Shown here piece by piece: positions 10,611-20,409 of a DNA stretch of 64,000 bases (position 1 is the stretch's first letter; each line of letters begins with the position of its first letter). Made by a program: the position numbers and the translations under genes. The notes under the pieces are model-generated. The model was not told the origin of the DNA. It was given only the letters and a program-made list of their open reading frames with translations, and did not search any database. Source of the DNA: Salticus scenicus (lineage: Eukaryota > Arthropoda > Arachnida > Araneae > Salticidae). Location of the stretch: NCBI GenBank assembly GCA_963930645.1, contig OZ005655.1, forward strand, positions 132,335,626-132,399,625, given 5' to 3'.

Positions 10611-10689
10611 GAAAATGAAAACAATTACTTCAAATCTTAAAAGGAAAGAGTCGGTGACTGAGAGAGAACAAAAAAATCTTTCACCGACG

Positions 10690-11136
10690 CTGACAAACTA
10701 TTCAACAATTTTTTTTTTTCAATTTCAAATTTTTTTTAAATGTGTTGGTCAACCTTGAAAGCTTTGGTGAGTTGATAAAAAATTTTTCTTTCGCTAGGTC
10801 TCCGAATAAAATTTTTTTGAAATTGAAAAAAAAAATTTTTTTGAATGCTTTATCATCAATCTTGAAAGCTTCGGCGAGTCGGTCATGACAACGCATTCAA
10901 AATTTTTTTTTTCCAATTTCAAAAAATTTTTATCCGAGCTTTCAAGATTGACCACAACGCATTCAAAATTTTTTTTTCAATTTCAAAAAAATTTTATCCG
11001 ACTCGCCAAAGCTTTCAAGATTGACCACAACACATTCCGACTCACCAAAGCTTTCAAGATTGACCACAAGGCATTCAAAACAATTTATTTCCCAACAATT
11101 TTATTCGGCAAGAGAAAAGTTTTTCACCGACTCGCC

Positions 11137-11184
<48 letters not shown>

Positions 11185-11205
11185 TTTTTTTTTTTTTTTG
11201 ACCTA

Positions 11206-11279
<74 letters not shown>

Positions 11280-11480
11280 CTTTGGCGAGTCGGTGAAAAA
11301 CTTTTCTATTGCCAGATAAAATTGTTGGGAAAAAAAAAACTTTTTGAATGCCTTGTGGTCAATCTTGAAAGCTCGGATAAATTTTTTTTTGCAATTGAAA
11401 AAAAAAATTTTTGAATACGTTGTGGTCAATCTTGAAAGCTCGGATAAAATTTTTTTGAAATTGAAAAAAAAAAATTTTAG
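10690..11480. repeat. CTTTCAAGATTGACCACAAC array with poly(A)/poly(T) blocks
   Basis: Multiple copies, in both orientations, of a unit with CTTTCAAGATTGACCACAAC, GCATTCAAAATTT and ACTCGCCAAAGC. At 11141-11276 two poly(A) tracts are each followed directly by poly(T), separated by GACCTAGTT. All ORFs here are low-complexity shadows. Confidence 0.75.
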
Positions 11481-11506
11481 ATTGGCATTGGTTATGGTAT
11501 CATGGA

Positions 11507-11686
11507 ATGGACTATACAAACACGTCAACCCACAAAAACTATTCCCATGAAGCACATCGATCCAAGTCAAGCATTTACCCGATATACGACCCTCTAAAAA
11601 TTTTCGACCGTCCCACGGACTGGTGGGAATTTTCGATGTTCTCTAAGACAAATTATTATCTATTTCATCCTGTCGTGCGTGTTTGA
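11507..11686 (+). CDS. Candidate 59-residue Trp/Tyr-rich ORF or terminal exon
   Basis: An open frame from ATG 11507 to TGA 11684-11686 in otherwise non-repetitive sequence. The predicted peptide is Tyr/Trp/Phe-rich with a YDPLKIFDRPTDWWEF core and has no domain I recognise. The frame stays open upstream to about 11475, where TTTTAG (11475-11480) could be a splice acceptor, so this may be the last exon of a spliced gene. No good poly(A) signal follows. Codon use is not GC-biased like the three larger genes of the segment. It may be a relic. Confidence 0.25.
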   Translation: MDYTNTSTHKNYSHEAHRSKSSIYPIYDPLKIFDRPTDWWEFSMFSKTNYYLFHPVVRV

Positions 11687-11750
11687 ATTGTGCAAAACCA
11701 CTAAAGGAAAATGAAAGTTAAAAAATTTTTTAAACACAATTGTGGTATGC

Positions 11751-11955
11751 GGCGCGGCCCCGGGCCATCGGCCCGAGGCCTCCCTCCACCACCCGCCACA
11801 TACACGTGACACCCTTCAACACTCGGCCCCGGGCCATTGGCCCGAGGCCTCCCTCCACAACCCGCCACATACACGTGACACCCTTCAACACTCGGCCCCG
11901 GGCCCAGGGCCTCCCTCCACCACCCGCCACATACACGTGACACCCTTCATTTTCA
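11751..11955. repeat. GC-rich ~69-bp tandem repeat, three copies, with E-boxes
   Basis: Units begin near 11756, 11825 and 11894. Each has GGCCCCGGGCC, CCTCCCTCCAC and one CACGTG E-box (11803, 11872, 11934). Open frames on both strands are repeat shadows. This resembles an upstream activating array, but no downstream gene is evident. Confidence 0.75.
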
Positions 11956-12014
11956 GTGGGACCCGGGGCGCCCCCACACAGGGGGGCGTCGCCTCAAACC
12001 CTTATTTGAGTGTC

Positions 12015-12535
12015 CATTTTTAAAACCATTGTTTTTTAAAACCATTTTTAAAAGACACACACCATTGTTTTTAAAACCATTGTTTTTAAAACACACCATT
12101 GTCACACCATTGTTTTTAAAACACACCATTGTTTTTAAAACCATTGTTTTTAAAACACACCATTGTTTTTAAAACCACACATTTGTTTTTGAAAACCACA
12201 CATTTGTGAAAACCATTTTGAAAACCACACATTTGTTTTTAAAAAAATTTCACACTATTGTTTTTAAAACCACACATTTGTCATTTTGAAAACCACACAT
12301 TTGTTTTTAAAACCATTTCACACTATTGTTTTTAAAACCACACATTTGTCATTTTGAAAACCACACATTTGTTTTTAAAACCATTTCACACTATTGTTTT
12401 TTAAAACCACACATTTGTCATTTTGAAAACCACACATTTGTTTTTAAAATCATTTCACACTATTGTTTTTAAAACCACACATTTGTCATTTTGAAAACCA
12501 CACAATCATTTGTTTTGAAAACCATTTGTCCATAC
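12015..12535. repeat. CATTTGTTTTTAAAACC minisatellite
   Basis: Short units (ACCATTGTTTTTAAAAC and CACACATTTGTTTTTAAAAC) are organised into a higher-order unit of about 65 bp with roughly four copies in the second half. No coding potential. Confidence 0.8.
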
Positions 12536-12559
12536 AGTTATGCACAACAACAATGAATG

Positions 12560-13335
12560 GACTTACCTTTTCTCCTTCTATGATCGCTTCTTGCGCCGCG
12601 CTCTCTCTCTCTTGCGCACCCCCCAGGGTCGGCCTCTTAGGTACTGCACGAGACTGCCACTTAGGTAGGAGCCAACGATGGGCTTCAGTGAAAGGGACTG
12701 CTCGCACAGAGTGAAAGGGCGTTCCCCCGGGGGGCCTCTAAAAAACTAAAACACTAAAAACTAAAACACTAAAAACTAAACACTCGCGCTTAACTAAACA
12801 CTAAAACTAATCTTACATCACTAAGAGGGTGTTTGTGTTGGTGTGAATAAATGAGACAGAGACACTTTTTCACTTTTTAATGTCCAAACAAAAAAACAAA
12901 AAATAGAGGTGTCAGATGGCAGCCTGATCCTCGGCTCCACCGCCCGATGTACTTACTCACTAGATGTACTATCACTAAACACTAAACCTAACCTAACACT
13001 GGCAGGTCGCGCTCTCTCGCACCCCGGGATCAGCCTCTTAGGTACTGCACGAGACTGCCGCTTAGGTAGGAGCCAACGATGGGCTTCAGTTAAAGGGACT
13101 GCTCGCACAGAGTGAAAGGGCGTTCCCCCGGGGCCACTAAAACACTAATACTAAAACTAATGTGGGGTGTTTGTGTTGGTGTGAATAAATGAGACAGAGA
13201 CACTTTTTCAATCTTTAATGTCCACACAAAAAAAGAAAAAAGAAGTGTTAGATGGCAGCTGCGGGTCTACGGGCATAACAACGTAGACCGTCCATGTCGA
13301 CAGCTCCACCGTCCGGTGTATCTTACACACTAAAA
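12560..13335 (-). promoter_or_regulatory. Duplicated GC-rich promoter/first-exon-like modules
   Basis: A ~130-bp block (GGTACTGCACGAGACTGCC, then GAGCCAACGATGGGCTTCAG) occurs at about 12600-12735 and 13003-13133. Each copy is followed by ACTAAAA repeats and an AATAAATGAGACAGAGACAC segment. On the minus strand the first block continues into GAGAAAAG followed by GTAAGT (12561-12566), and the second into GTAAGT near 12952. Both match splice donors. A reading as repeated minus-strand first exons with donors is plausible, but no downstream exon is recognised. Short ORFs here have no known domain. Confidence 0.3.
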
Positions 13336-13337
13336 AA

Positions 13338-13662
13338 CTAACCTAAAGCTGGCAGAAGGGTCCAAGTGGAGTGTGTGTGAATGTGGGGAGGGGGGAGGGG
13401 GGGACTTTCGGGAGGGGGGAGGGGGGGGGAAGCAGAGTACATGTTCCCAAACGTAGCCACTAGAAATGACCACCAGGAAGCCTTCCACGACTCTGCAGTC
13501 CCCAGGGGGGGCTGTGTAGGTGGATGCCTCGGGGGGCAGAGCACGTGTTCCCAGAAGTAGCCACTAGAAATGACCACCGAGAATCCTTCCTCGACTCTGC
13601 CGCCTCCGACATGCACATTGGGACCCTCTCCGCCAAGTGCTGAAGTGCGGGTCGCTGATATA
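13338..13662. repeat. GC-rich block with ~108-bp direct repeat
   Basis: AGCCACTAGAAATGACCACC occurs at about 13456 and 13559, each preceded by a GTTCCCA-containing stretch and followed by a related CCTTCC..CGACTCTGC stretch. The block includes G-rich tracts near 13385-13430. A long minus-strand frame crosses it, but the two repeats are read in different phases, so it is probably not coding. Confidence 0.5.
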
Positions 13663-13666
13663 GACG

Positions 13667-13667
<1 letters not shown>

Positions 13668-13699
<32 letters not shown>

Positions 13700-13704
13700 T
13701 TTCG

Positions 13705-13744
<40 letters not shown>

Positions 13745-13797
13745 GGGAAAAAAAAAAAAAAAAAAAAAAAAAATTTTTTTTTTTTTTTTTTTTTTTT
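13668..13797. repeat. Poly(A)/poly(T) snap-back block
   Basis: Three long poly(A) runs are separated by TTTTTTTCG and TTTCGGG, then a long poly(T) run. Similar to 11141-11276. Low complexity; possible assembly artefact. Confidence 0.8.
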
Positions 13798-13999
13798 ACA
13801 TATATAAATGCGTACACACTGTATGGACGGATAGAGACAGACCGTGAGAGGAATGGACATTTACAAGACATTTGGAACAGGTATTTCAAATCACATTTAT
13901 TTGAACAGGGAGCTGTGAGCATCGGAGGTATGAGAAAAAATTTTAATATAGTTATAAAACATTAATACACTTTTCAAACTGACATTTTAAGGATTTTTT

Positions 14000-15975
14000 T
14001 AAATGGTTCGCCCATTTGGTGGGGTGTGGTGTGAACCCTTTCAAACTATAGTTGTTATTCAAAGGGCAACAAATGTTTTGTTTATTCAGTTGAAAGCTTT
14101 CAAACTCATTATTGAAAACATAATATATTTTAAGGACATCATTTTATCCTTTCAAACTATCATTTTAAGATAAACACATATAATTTTTTTAAAATGGCCT
14201 TTCAAACTATAGTTTCAAATTTTTCAAAATCATATCCAACTATAGTTAAAACATAATCCCTTTCAACCATTATTCACAACCTTTTAAGGATGGTGTACAA
14301 CATAATGCAAATGAGAATAGACCCATTTTGAAAAATTCATCAAGAACATATTTGATTTAAATCTTTCTGGTCCCACAGTTGAACCATACATTTCAAACTT
14401 TTGTGTTATGTCTTATTACAATAAGTATATAACAATTGTTTTCAAAAATGCCAGGGAAATTGAAAAATTTTTATTTCCCATATTATTATTTTACAGTTTT
14501 CAAAAGTTTAATCAAACAATTTACTTGTAATCGCCCCCAGTTGGGGTTTTGTTTATTCAGTCAAACTATAAAAACATTATATATTTTAAGGACCAATCCT
14601 TTCAAACTATAGTCATATAATTTTTTAAAATGGATGGGGTGTCAATACAACATAATAAGAACATAAAATTGACCAATATTTTTTAAACCTTTCAAACTAT
14701 AGTTTAAACATAATCCCTTTCAACCATTATTCACAACCTTTTAAGGATGGTGTACAACATAATACAAATGAGAATAGACCCATTTTGAAAAATTCATCAA
14801 GAACATATTTGATTTAAATCTTTCTGGTCCCACAGTTGAACCATACATTTCAAACTTTTGTGTTATGTCTTATTACAATAAGTATATAACAATTGTTTTC
14901 AAAAATGCCAGGAAAATTTTTATTTCCCATATTATTATTTTACAGTTTTCAAAAGTTTAATCAAACAATTTACTTGTAATCGCCCCCAGTTGGGGTTTTG
15001 TTTATTCAGTCAAACTATAAAAACATTATATATTTTAAGGACCAATCCTTTCAAACTATAGTCATATAATTTTTTAAAATGGATGGGGTGTCAATACAAC
15101 ATAATAAGAACATAAAATTGACCAATATTTTTTAAACCTTTCAAACTATAGTTTAAACATAATCCCTTTCAACCATTATTCACAACCTTTTAAGGATGGT
15201 GTACAACATAATACAAATGAGAATAGACCCATTTTGAAAAATTCATCAAGAACATATTTGATTTAAATCTTTCTGGTCCCACAGTTGAACCATACATTTC
15301 AAACTTTTGTGTTATGTCTTATTACAATAAGTATATAACAATTGTTTTCAAAAATGCCAGGAAAATTTTTATTTCCCATATTATTATTTTACAGTTTTCA
15401 AAAGTTTAATCAAACAATTTACTTGTAATCGCCCCCAGTTGGGGTTTTGTTTATTCAGTCAAACTATAAAAACATTATATATTTTAAGGACCAATCCTTT
15501 CAAACTATAGTCATATAATTTTTTAAAATGGATGGGGTGTGTTGAAGCAATACAACATAATAAGAACATAAAATTGACCAATATTTTTTAAACCTTTCAA
15601 ACTATAGTTTAAACATAATCCCTTTCAACCATTATTCACAACCTTTTAAGGATGGTGTACAACATAAATACAAATGAGAATAGACCCATTTTGAAAAATT
15701 CATCAATTTGATTTAAATCTTTCTGGTCCCACAGTTGAACCATACATTTCAAACTTTTGTGTTATTACAATAAGTATATAACAATTGTTTTCAAAAATGC
15801 CAGGGATATTATTATTTTACAGTTTCCAAATCAAACAATTTAACTGGGGGTTTTGTTTATTCAGTTGACTATAAAAACATTATATATCCTTTCAAACTAG
15901 AGTCCTATAATTTTTTAAAATGGATGGGGAGCACATAATAAGAACCTTTCAAACTATAGTTTAAACATTTTTTTA
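14000..15975. repeat. ~450-bp tandem repeat, four copies
   Basis: The landmark CCCTTTCAACCATTATTCAC starts near 14258, 14715, 15164 and 15620, giving periods of about 457, 449 and 456. The first three units are nearly identical; the last is shortened by small deletions. CTTTCAAACTATAGTT recurs inside and upstream. No coding potential. High identity implies recent duplication or gene conversion. Confidence 0.85.
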
Positions 15976-16020
15976 TTAAAAACATTTGAAAGACCCTAAA
16001 AACATTCACCACAGAAAGAC

Positions 16021-16205
16021 ACTTACCTTCAATGGCTGCCGGGAGAGCAATGAACGATCGCAGGGGACGCCAAGCCAGCCTCACGAGGACGGTGACGTCA
16101 CGAGCGATGCGATTGGCTGCAAAGTAGGTCATCTCTGACGTCACGAGCGATGCGATTGGCTAGCCCTGCAAAGTAGGTGGTGACGTCACGAGCGATGCGA
16201 TCCCT
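16021..16205 (-). promoter_or_regulatory. Tandem CRE/CCAAT promoter with minus-strand splice donor
   Basis: Exact CRE palindromes TGACGTCA at 16093, 16136 and 16181 sit in a ~44-bp repeat that also has CGAGCGATGCGATTGGC (CCAAT boxes at 16111 and 16154). On the minus strand the repeat leads through TCGTTCATTGCTCTC into CATTGAAG and the perfect donor GTAAGT (16026-16021). This looks like a minus-strand promoter with a short first exon. The downstream exon is not identified; it would lie below 16020, inside or beyond the 450-bp repeats. Confidence 0.45.
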
Positions 16206-16229
16206 GCAAAGTCTGCCTGGTCTACTTAA

Positions 16230-16395
16230 AAAACTCTCTGAGATTGCGTGACAGCTGTGGCTATTGTTCCCCCTTTTTGAAAGGGTGAACAATGCTTCAT
16301 TGTGTTGTGCCAATGAGTCATCACGGGAACGGGGTCTCTTTTGAAAAGCCCCATTCATTCAAAGACAGCTCCATTGTGTAAAAGACCCCTCAACG
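16230..16395. repeat. hr-like repeat block 2
   Basis: A short block in the same orientation as block 1, with CCCTTTTTGAAAGGG, the palindrome ACAATGCTTCATTGT (16289-16303) and TGAGTCA (16314-16320) followed by TCACGGGAACG. Confidence 0.75.
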
Positions 16396-16639
16396 AACAT
16401 CTGGCCTGGTCTGAATGTAGGTCATCCATCTGTTACAGTTCAACTTCCCTTGTGTGAAACATATATGTAGTGGAGCAAAATGTAATCTGATTCAAAAGAA
16501 AGATTTAATTTTTATTTCGTATAGTGAATTATAACTTGTTTGAATACAAAGTATACGAGATGCATTATGTTTACAGAGAAAGTTTTATGTAGATTTTTAT
16601 TAAGTACTTCATAGAAGTAATTTAATTGTCTTGTCCAAA

Positions 16640-17395
16640 TCCCAATTTTTACTTGCGTCTAGGACTTCTTTTTCACGCATTCTTCAAGTTCTATTCAGAA
16701 TTTTATTTGTACCAAAATTTGGCGCCACAATTTCGAGTTTTTATGGTTTTTCGCTTATATCTCGGGCCGTAATGGGTCGATCTTCATAATCTGGATACCG
16801 TTGGAAAGATCTCGAGTCGGCCCACCCTGTAGGCTCCCTCACTTTTTTCACCGCCAGAGGGCCTATTCCAATTTTTCCGTATCTTTCAAAATGACCCTAG
16901 CATTTTTGCGTTGGTTGTTACTATTTCTTTATTTTCACTCAACTAGAGTAACGCAATAGCATTTTTTCATTTTTGGCTCTTTTGGCGCCCACTGGAGCCA
17001 ATTTTAATAGTGACATTTTAACTTACTGGTGGGTCTAATCCCAATTTTTACTTGCTTTGTACATCTAGGTTCACGCATTCTTCAAGTTCTATTCAGAATT
17101 TTATTGGTACCAAAATTTGGCGCCACAACTTCCAGTTTTTATGGTTTTTCGCTTATATCTCGGGTCCTAATGGGCCAATCTTCATAATCTGGATACCGTT
17201 GGAAAGATCTCGAGTCACCCCACCCCCTCACTTTTTTCACCGCCCTATTCCAATTTTTCCCTATCTTTCAAAATGACCCTCGCGTTGGTCAACTAGAGTA
17301 ACGCAATAGCATGTACCAAAATTTGGCGCCACAGTTTTTATGGTCATTACCTGATCTTCATAAACCGTCAGAGTTGATCTCAAGATTTTTAATCC
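16640..17395. repeat. Two diverged copies of the 430-bp repeat
   Basis: Shares ACCAAAATTTGGCGCCACAA, TTATATCTCGGGCC and GAAAGATCTCGAGTC with the array at 23270-24690. The CTCF-like stretch is present but altered in its last two bases at 16851 (CCGCCAGAGGGCCT) and lost from the second copy. Confidence 0.8.
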
Positions 17396-17511
17396 CAATT
17401 AAAACTAAAATCAAAAAAAAAGTTTGGGATAAAAATAAAATATTCGACAATCATAATAAACAACAATAGAATATTTTTTAGGCTGTTGGATCACCTCCAA
17501 CTACCCACTTA

Positions 17512-17517
17512 TTTATT
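17512..17517 (-). terminator. Poly(A) signal of the PLDLS gene
   Basis: AATAAA on the minus strand, about 27 bases beyond the stop codon of the gene at 17544-18974. Confidence 0.6.
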
Positions 17518-17543
17518 TTTCATCTACACAAGATTAAAAAGAC

Positions 17544-18974
17544 TCACCCATGGATAGGTTTACACATGCTGAGGTCAAGAGGGGCTTCTTTCGACTGGAC
17601 GCCGTGGCATATCGGCGGCGGCGGATAATGAGTATTCCAATGTTTCGGTTCCGTCAGGCTCTGGTAAAATTTGACCTGTTCTACTGAAGCCGGAGGGCTC
17701 ACAACCCCTCCAGTGGGGGGCACTGCGACGGAGACGATCCATTCGTCCCACCACGTCGCCTTCTCTAAATCCTCGAAGGACACACTGTTCACAAAGTCCG
17801 CCAAGGGGTCGGGCATCACTAGGGGGGCAGGGGGCGGTGGCATCACCCCAGAGTCACTGGCAGGGGGTGGCACGACGAAAGGGGAGAGCACCCCAGAGTC
17901 ACTTGGCACAACAAAAGGGGATGGCAGCACCACAGGGTCACTGGCAGGGGGGTCACTGGCAGGAAGCACAGGGTCACTGGCAGGAGGTAGCACGACAGGA
18001 GGCGGCACCACAAAGGGAGACGGCACAACAGGTTCTGGACTGCTTATGTCCTCATAGTCCACATCTGAAGCAGGCCTTTGGTCCTCGTCTGGCTGTGGGT
18101 CGTACACATAGGGAGTGGGCGGCGGAACGTAGGACCTTTTGCCCGAGGAGGTCGAAGGTTGCGGGTCGTAAGGAGTGGGCGGCTCCTCTTCGTCCGAGTG
18201 CCGGTCGTACACGTAGGGTGTCTGCGGTGGATCGTAGCTGATCTTGGGCCTTTTGCAGGTCGAGGGTTCGTCGTCCTCCGACGTCCGACGGCGCTTTCGG
18301 GAGGCGGTGGCTTCTGTTTTTCGGGGATCCAGCCATCCTTGCTTCGCGAGCCACTCTTCGTCTTGGGCAGGCACGACCGTCACTCGGAACAGTGTTTTCT
18401 GGATGGTGTAGAGCACGTACTCGAGTCCGGAAGCACAATAATAGGTTTGGTTCGGTTGCAGTCTCCGAGCACTGTAGTCGTACTCCCGCTTCGCATGAAA
18501 GTGTTTCTCTTGGATGCCGAGGGGAGTCTTGCTGCGCACGAAATGGAACATGATCGGGGCCACGTGCGTCTGGAGAACGTGGCCCGTGGCCGGCTTGACG
18601 GTGCGGTGGCCGAAGGTGAAGGCACTCTTCACCAGAAAGGTGCGACCCATCACAAAGCCTGTGCGAACGTCTGTGTTGCGTTTCAGGGACTGGTCGGGCA
18701 CCCGCTTCAACTTGTTGTCGGCATACGTCCAAGGCTTGACGCGGGCACCTTGGTTGCAGAGGGCGCCTTTCACCGTGTCGGCGAAATGCTTCCGATAGTG
18801 CTGACTATACTTCTGAACATAATAATAGACTTTGTCGGCACTGGTCATGGCGATGATGAAGGGCGTCAAATCCGAGTCCTCGTGCAGATTGTTGTAGTTG
18901 GGAGTGGAGAGCGGCGTGAGAGCCGCCGACACCTCAGAGACAGTCTGCGGGAAGATATCCACGACTCTTTCCAT
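17544..18974 (-). CDS. Proline-rich nuclear-type protein with C-terminal CtBP-binding PLDLS motif
   Basis: A 476-residue ORF on GC-rich DNA. I chose ATG 18974 (CACCATGG, a strong context) although the frame is open to 19178; the upstream part is promoter sequence. Residues ~30-215 form a globular region with no family I recognise. A bipartite basic stretch follows (KRRR 227-230, KRPK 241-244), a likely nuclear localisation signal. Residues ~246-300 hold repeated PPTPYVYD-like units, ~305-310 are acidic, and ~312-390 are Pro/Val/Ser repeats. SFEDLEKATWWDEW (399-412) looks like an acidic-hydrophobic activation motif. PLDLS (465-469) near the C-terminus matches the PxDLS motif that binds the CtBP corepressor, placed as in adenovirus E1A. 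A transcriptional regulator is inferred. The stop codon overlaps GGTGAGT, so a spliced extension is possible. It is transcribed divergently from 19193. Confidence 0.7.
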   Translation of the reverse strand: MERVVDIFPQTVSEVSAALTPLSTPNYNNLHEDSDLTPFIIAMTSADKVYYYVQKYSQHYRKHFADTVKGALCNQGARVKPWTYADNKLKRVPDQSLKRNTDVRTGFVMGRTFLVKSAFTFGHRTVKPATGHVLQTHVAPIMFHFVRSKTPLGIQEKHFHAKREYDYSARRLQPNQTYYCASGLEYVLYTIQKTLFRVTVVPAQDEEWLAKQGWLDPRKTEATASRKRRRTSEDDEPSTCKRPKISYDPPQTPYVYDRHSDEEEPPTPYDPQPSTSSGKRSYVPPPTPYVYDPQPDEDQRPASDVDYEDISSPEPVVPSPFVVPPPVVLPPASDPVLPASDPPASDPVVLPSPFVVPSDSGVLSPFVVPPPASDSGVMPPPPAPLVMPDPLADFVNSVSFEDLEKATWWDEWIVSVAVPPTGGVVSPPASVEQVKFYQSLTEPKHWNTHYPPPPICHGVQSKEAPLDLSMCKPIHG

Positions 18975-19192
18975 GGTGAGAATGAGAGAGAAGGCTTCGT
19001 CGGAAGCGACTTTTGAAGACCAGTTGACCTCCTTTCCTGCCATTGGCTCAGTCCTTCCCCCCCCCCATTGAGTCCTGCCATTGGCGGAGTGGGCGGGTCC
19101 TTCCCAGCCATTGGCTGACCCTGCCGTTGGCTCCACCCCCCCTGAAACTTGCTCAGTTAGAAGAGCTTTCCTTCTCACAATCAGATGCAGTC
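18975..19192. promoter_or_regulatory. Bidirectional CCAAT/GC-box promoter
   Basis: Three inverted CCAAT boxes (ATTGG at 19042, 19080, 19110), a GC box GGGCGGG (19091-19097) and C-rich tracts lie between divergent start codons. Initiator-like TCATTC occurs on the minus strand (18985-18980), six bases before ATG 18974. TCAGTT occurs at 19153-19158 on the plus strand, about 35 bases before ATG 19193. No TATA box is evident. The layout suggests coordinated expression of the two genes. Confidence 0.5.
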
Positions 19193-19603
19193 ATGTCGCT
19201 CTCTTACACAGGTTATCCCCCGCTCGACTGCACTTTCCTGATGCTGCGCACGCGAGACGGTCGGCTGTTTCTGCGGGCCGCGGACGTCGCCCGGGCCTGC
19301 GCCCGCAGTCGGACGCTGCTGTACGTGGGGACGCTGGAGAAAGATTTCGTGAGCGTGCAGAGGGACAGCCCGACCCTCGAAAAGACGGTCTACGGATTCG
19401 CCACGCTAACCACGCGAGACGTGCTGGGATGGCAATGGCCCACGGGCCGAGGACGGGTGGAGCACGCACTGTGGTTTGACTTGGAACACGCCAGACTCTT
19501 TTTGCCGAGGGAGATCTCGGACGCCCTGTTTCCTGAGGAGGGTGCAAAAACATTTTGTGAAAACATTTTGGATGAAAACATTTTGGATGAAAACATTTTG
19601 TGA
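19193..19603 (+). CDS. Small ORF, possible Bro-N-like domain protein
   Basis: 136 residues from ATG 19193 (the frame is open upstream, but only through promoter sequence). Residues ~14-45 (FLMLRTRDGRLFLRAADVAR and following) resemble the start of Bro-N/KilA-type DNA-binding domains found in baculovirus BRO and other large DNA virus proteins. The middle and C-terminal part is less typical, so the match is weak. Codons are strongly GC-biased up to about residue 115. The last ~20 residues are encoded by the ACATTTTGGATGAAA minisatellite, so the original C-terminus was probably lost or extended by repeat expansion. AATAAA follows at 19743-19748. Role, if real: DNA-binding regulator. It is divergent from the PLDLS gene. 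Confidence 0.45.
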   Translation: MSLSYTGYPPLDCTFLMLRTRDGRLFLRAADVARACARSRTLLYVGTLEKDFVSVQRDSPTLEKTVYGFATLTTRDVLGWQWPTGRGRVEHALWFDLEHARLFLPREISDALFPEEGAKTFCENILDENILDENIL

Positions 19604-19748
19604 AAACATTTTGGACATTTTAGATGTGACATTTTGGATGTGTTCAAAAAAACATTTTAGATGTATGCAAAAAAAACATTTTGGATGTGTTAAAAAAACA
19701 TTTTAGACAAAAAACATTTTGGATGTCATTTTGGATGCTGTCAATAAA
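19540..19748. repeat. ACATTTTGGATG minisatellite and poly(A) signal
   Basis: About nine degenerate units of AAAACATTTTGGATG(TGT) run into the 3' end of the small ORF and end before AATAAA at 19743. Confidence 0.8.
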
Positions 19749-19859
19749 TACTTTTTTCGACGTGTTTATCTTTAGGGTTTTTTTTTTATATCGCAATCAT
19801 CATGAGGGTTGTTTTCGATACACTTTAAGGGTGAGTCCATCAAAAAATATTTTATATTG

Positions 19860-19900
<41 letters not shown>

Positions 19901-20318
19901 GATTTATATATTTTAAAATTTCTTTAAACATATTCTTTAAAAATTTCTTTAAACATTTTATATTTTAAAATTTCTGTGTGAAGCCGATAATAACGATATT
20001 ACACATCAGACAGAGATTTGAGATTTGAAGTAATTATGTGATTCATTGTTTTCATTTTCTGACATATTGAAAATATTAACACATTTTCTACTTTTTATCT
20101 ATGATGGGTAATACACTGGTTCACATTTAAAATGTTTTCTAATTTTATTTGACCAGTTGGATGACTTATATTTTAGCATTTCTCTAAATGTTGAAGGGGA
20201 GTATAATTTCTATGTGGATTCCATATCAGATGTATTCAGGGCAATGTCCATTTGAGTTTTGAAGCAATCATGTGACTCATTGTTTTCATTTTCTGATACC
20301 GTAATAGATAAAAAATAA

Positions 20319-20361
<43 letters not shown>

Positions 20362-20365
20362 TAAT

Positions 20366-20409
<44 letters not shown>

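Noticed and set aside
11142..11570. Lys/Phe-rich minus-strand ORF
   Set aside because: Encoded by poly(A)/poly(T) tracts; low complexity.
13338..13965. Long ORFs on both strands with Lys or Phe runs
   Set aside because: They cross homopolymer blocks, and the duplicated 108-bp units are read in different phases.
18078..19016. 312-codon plus-strand ORF antisense to the PLDLS gene
   Set aside because: GC-rich antisense frame of a better-supported gene; no domain, no separate promoter or poly(A) signal.
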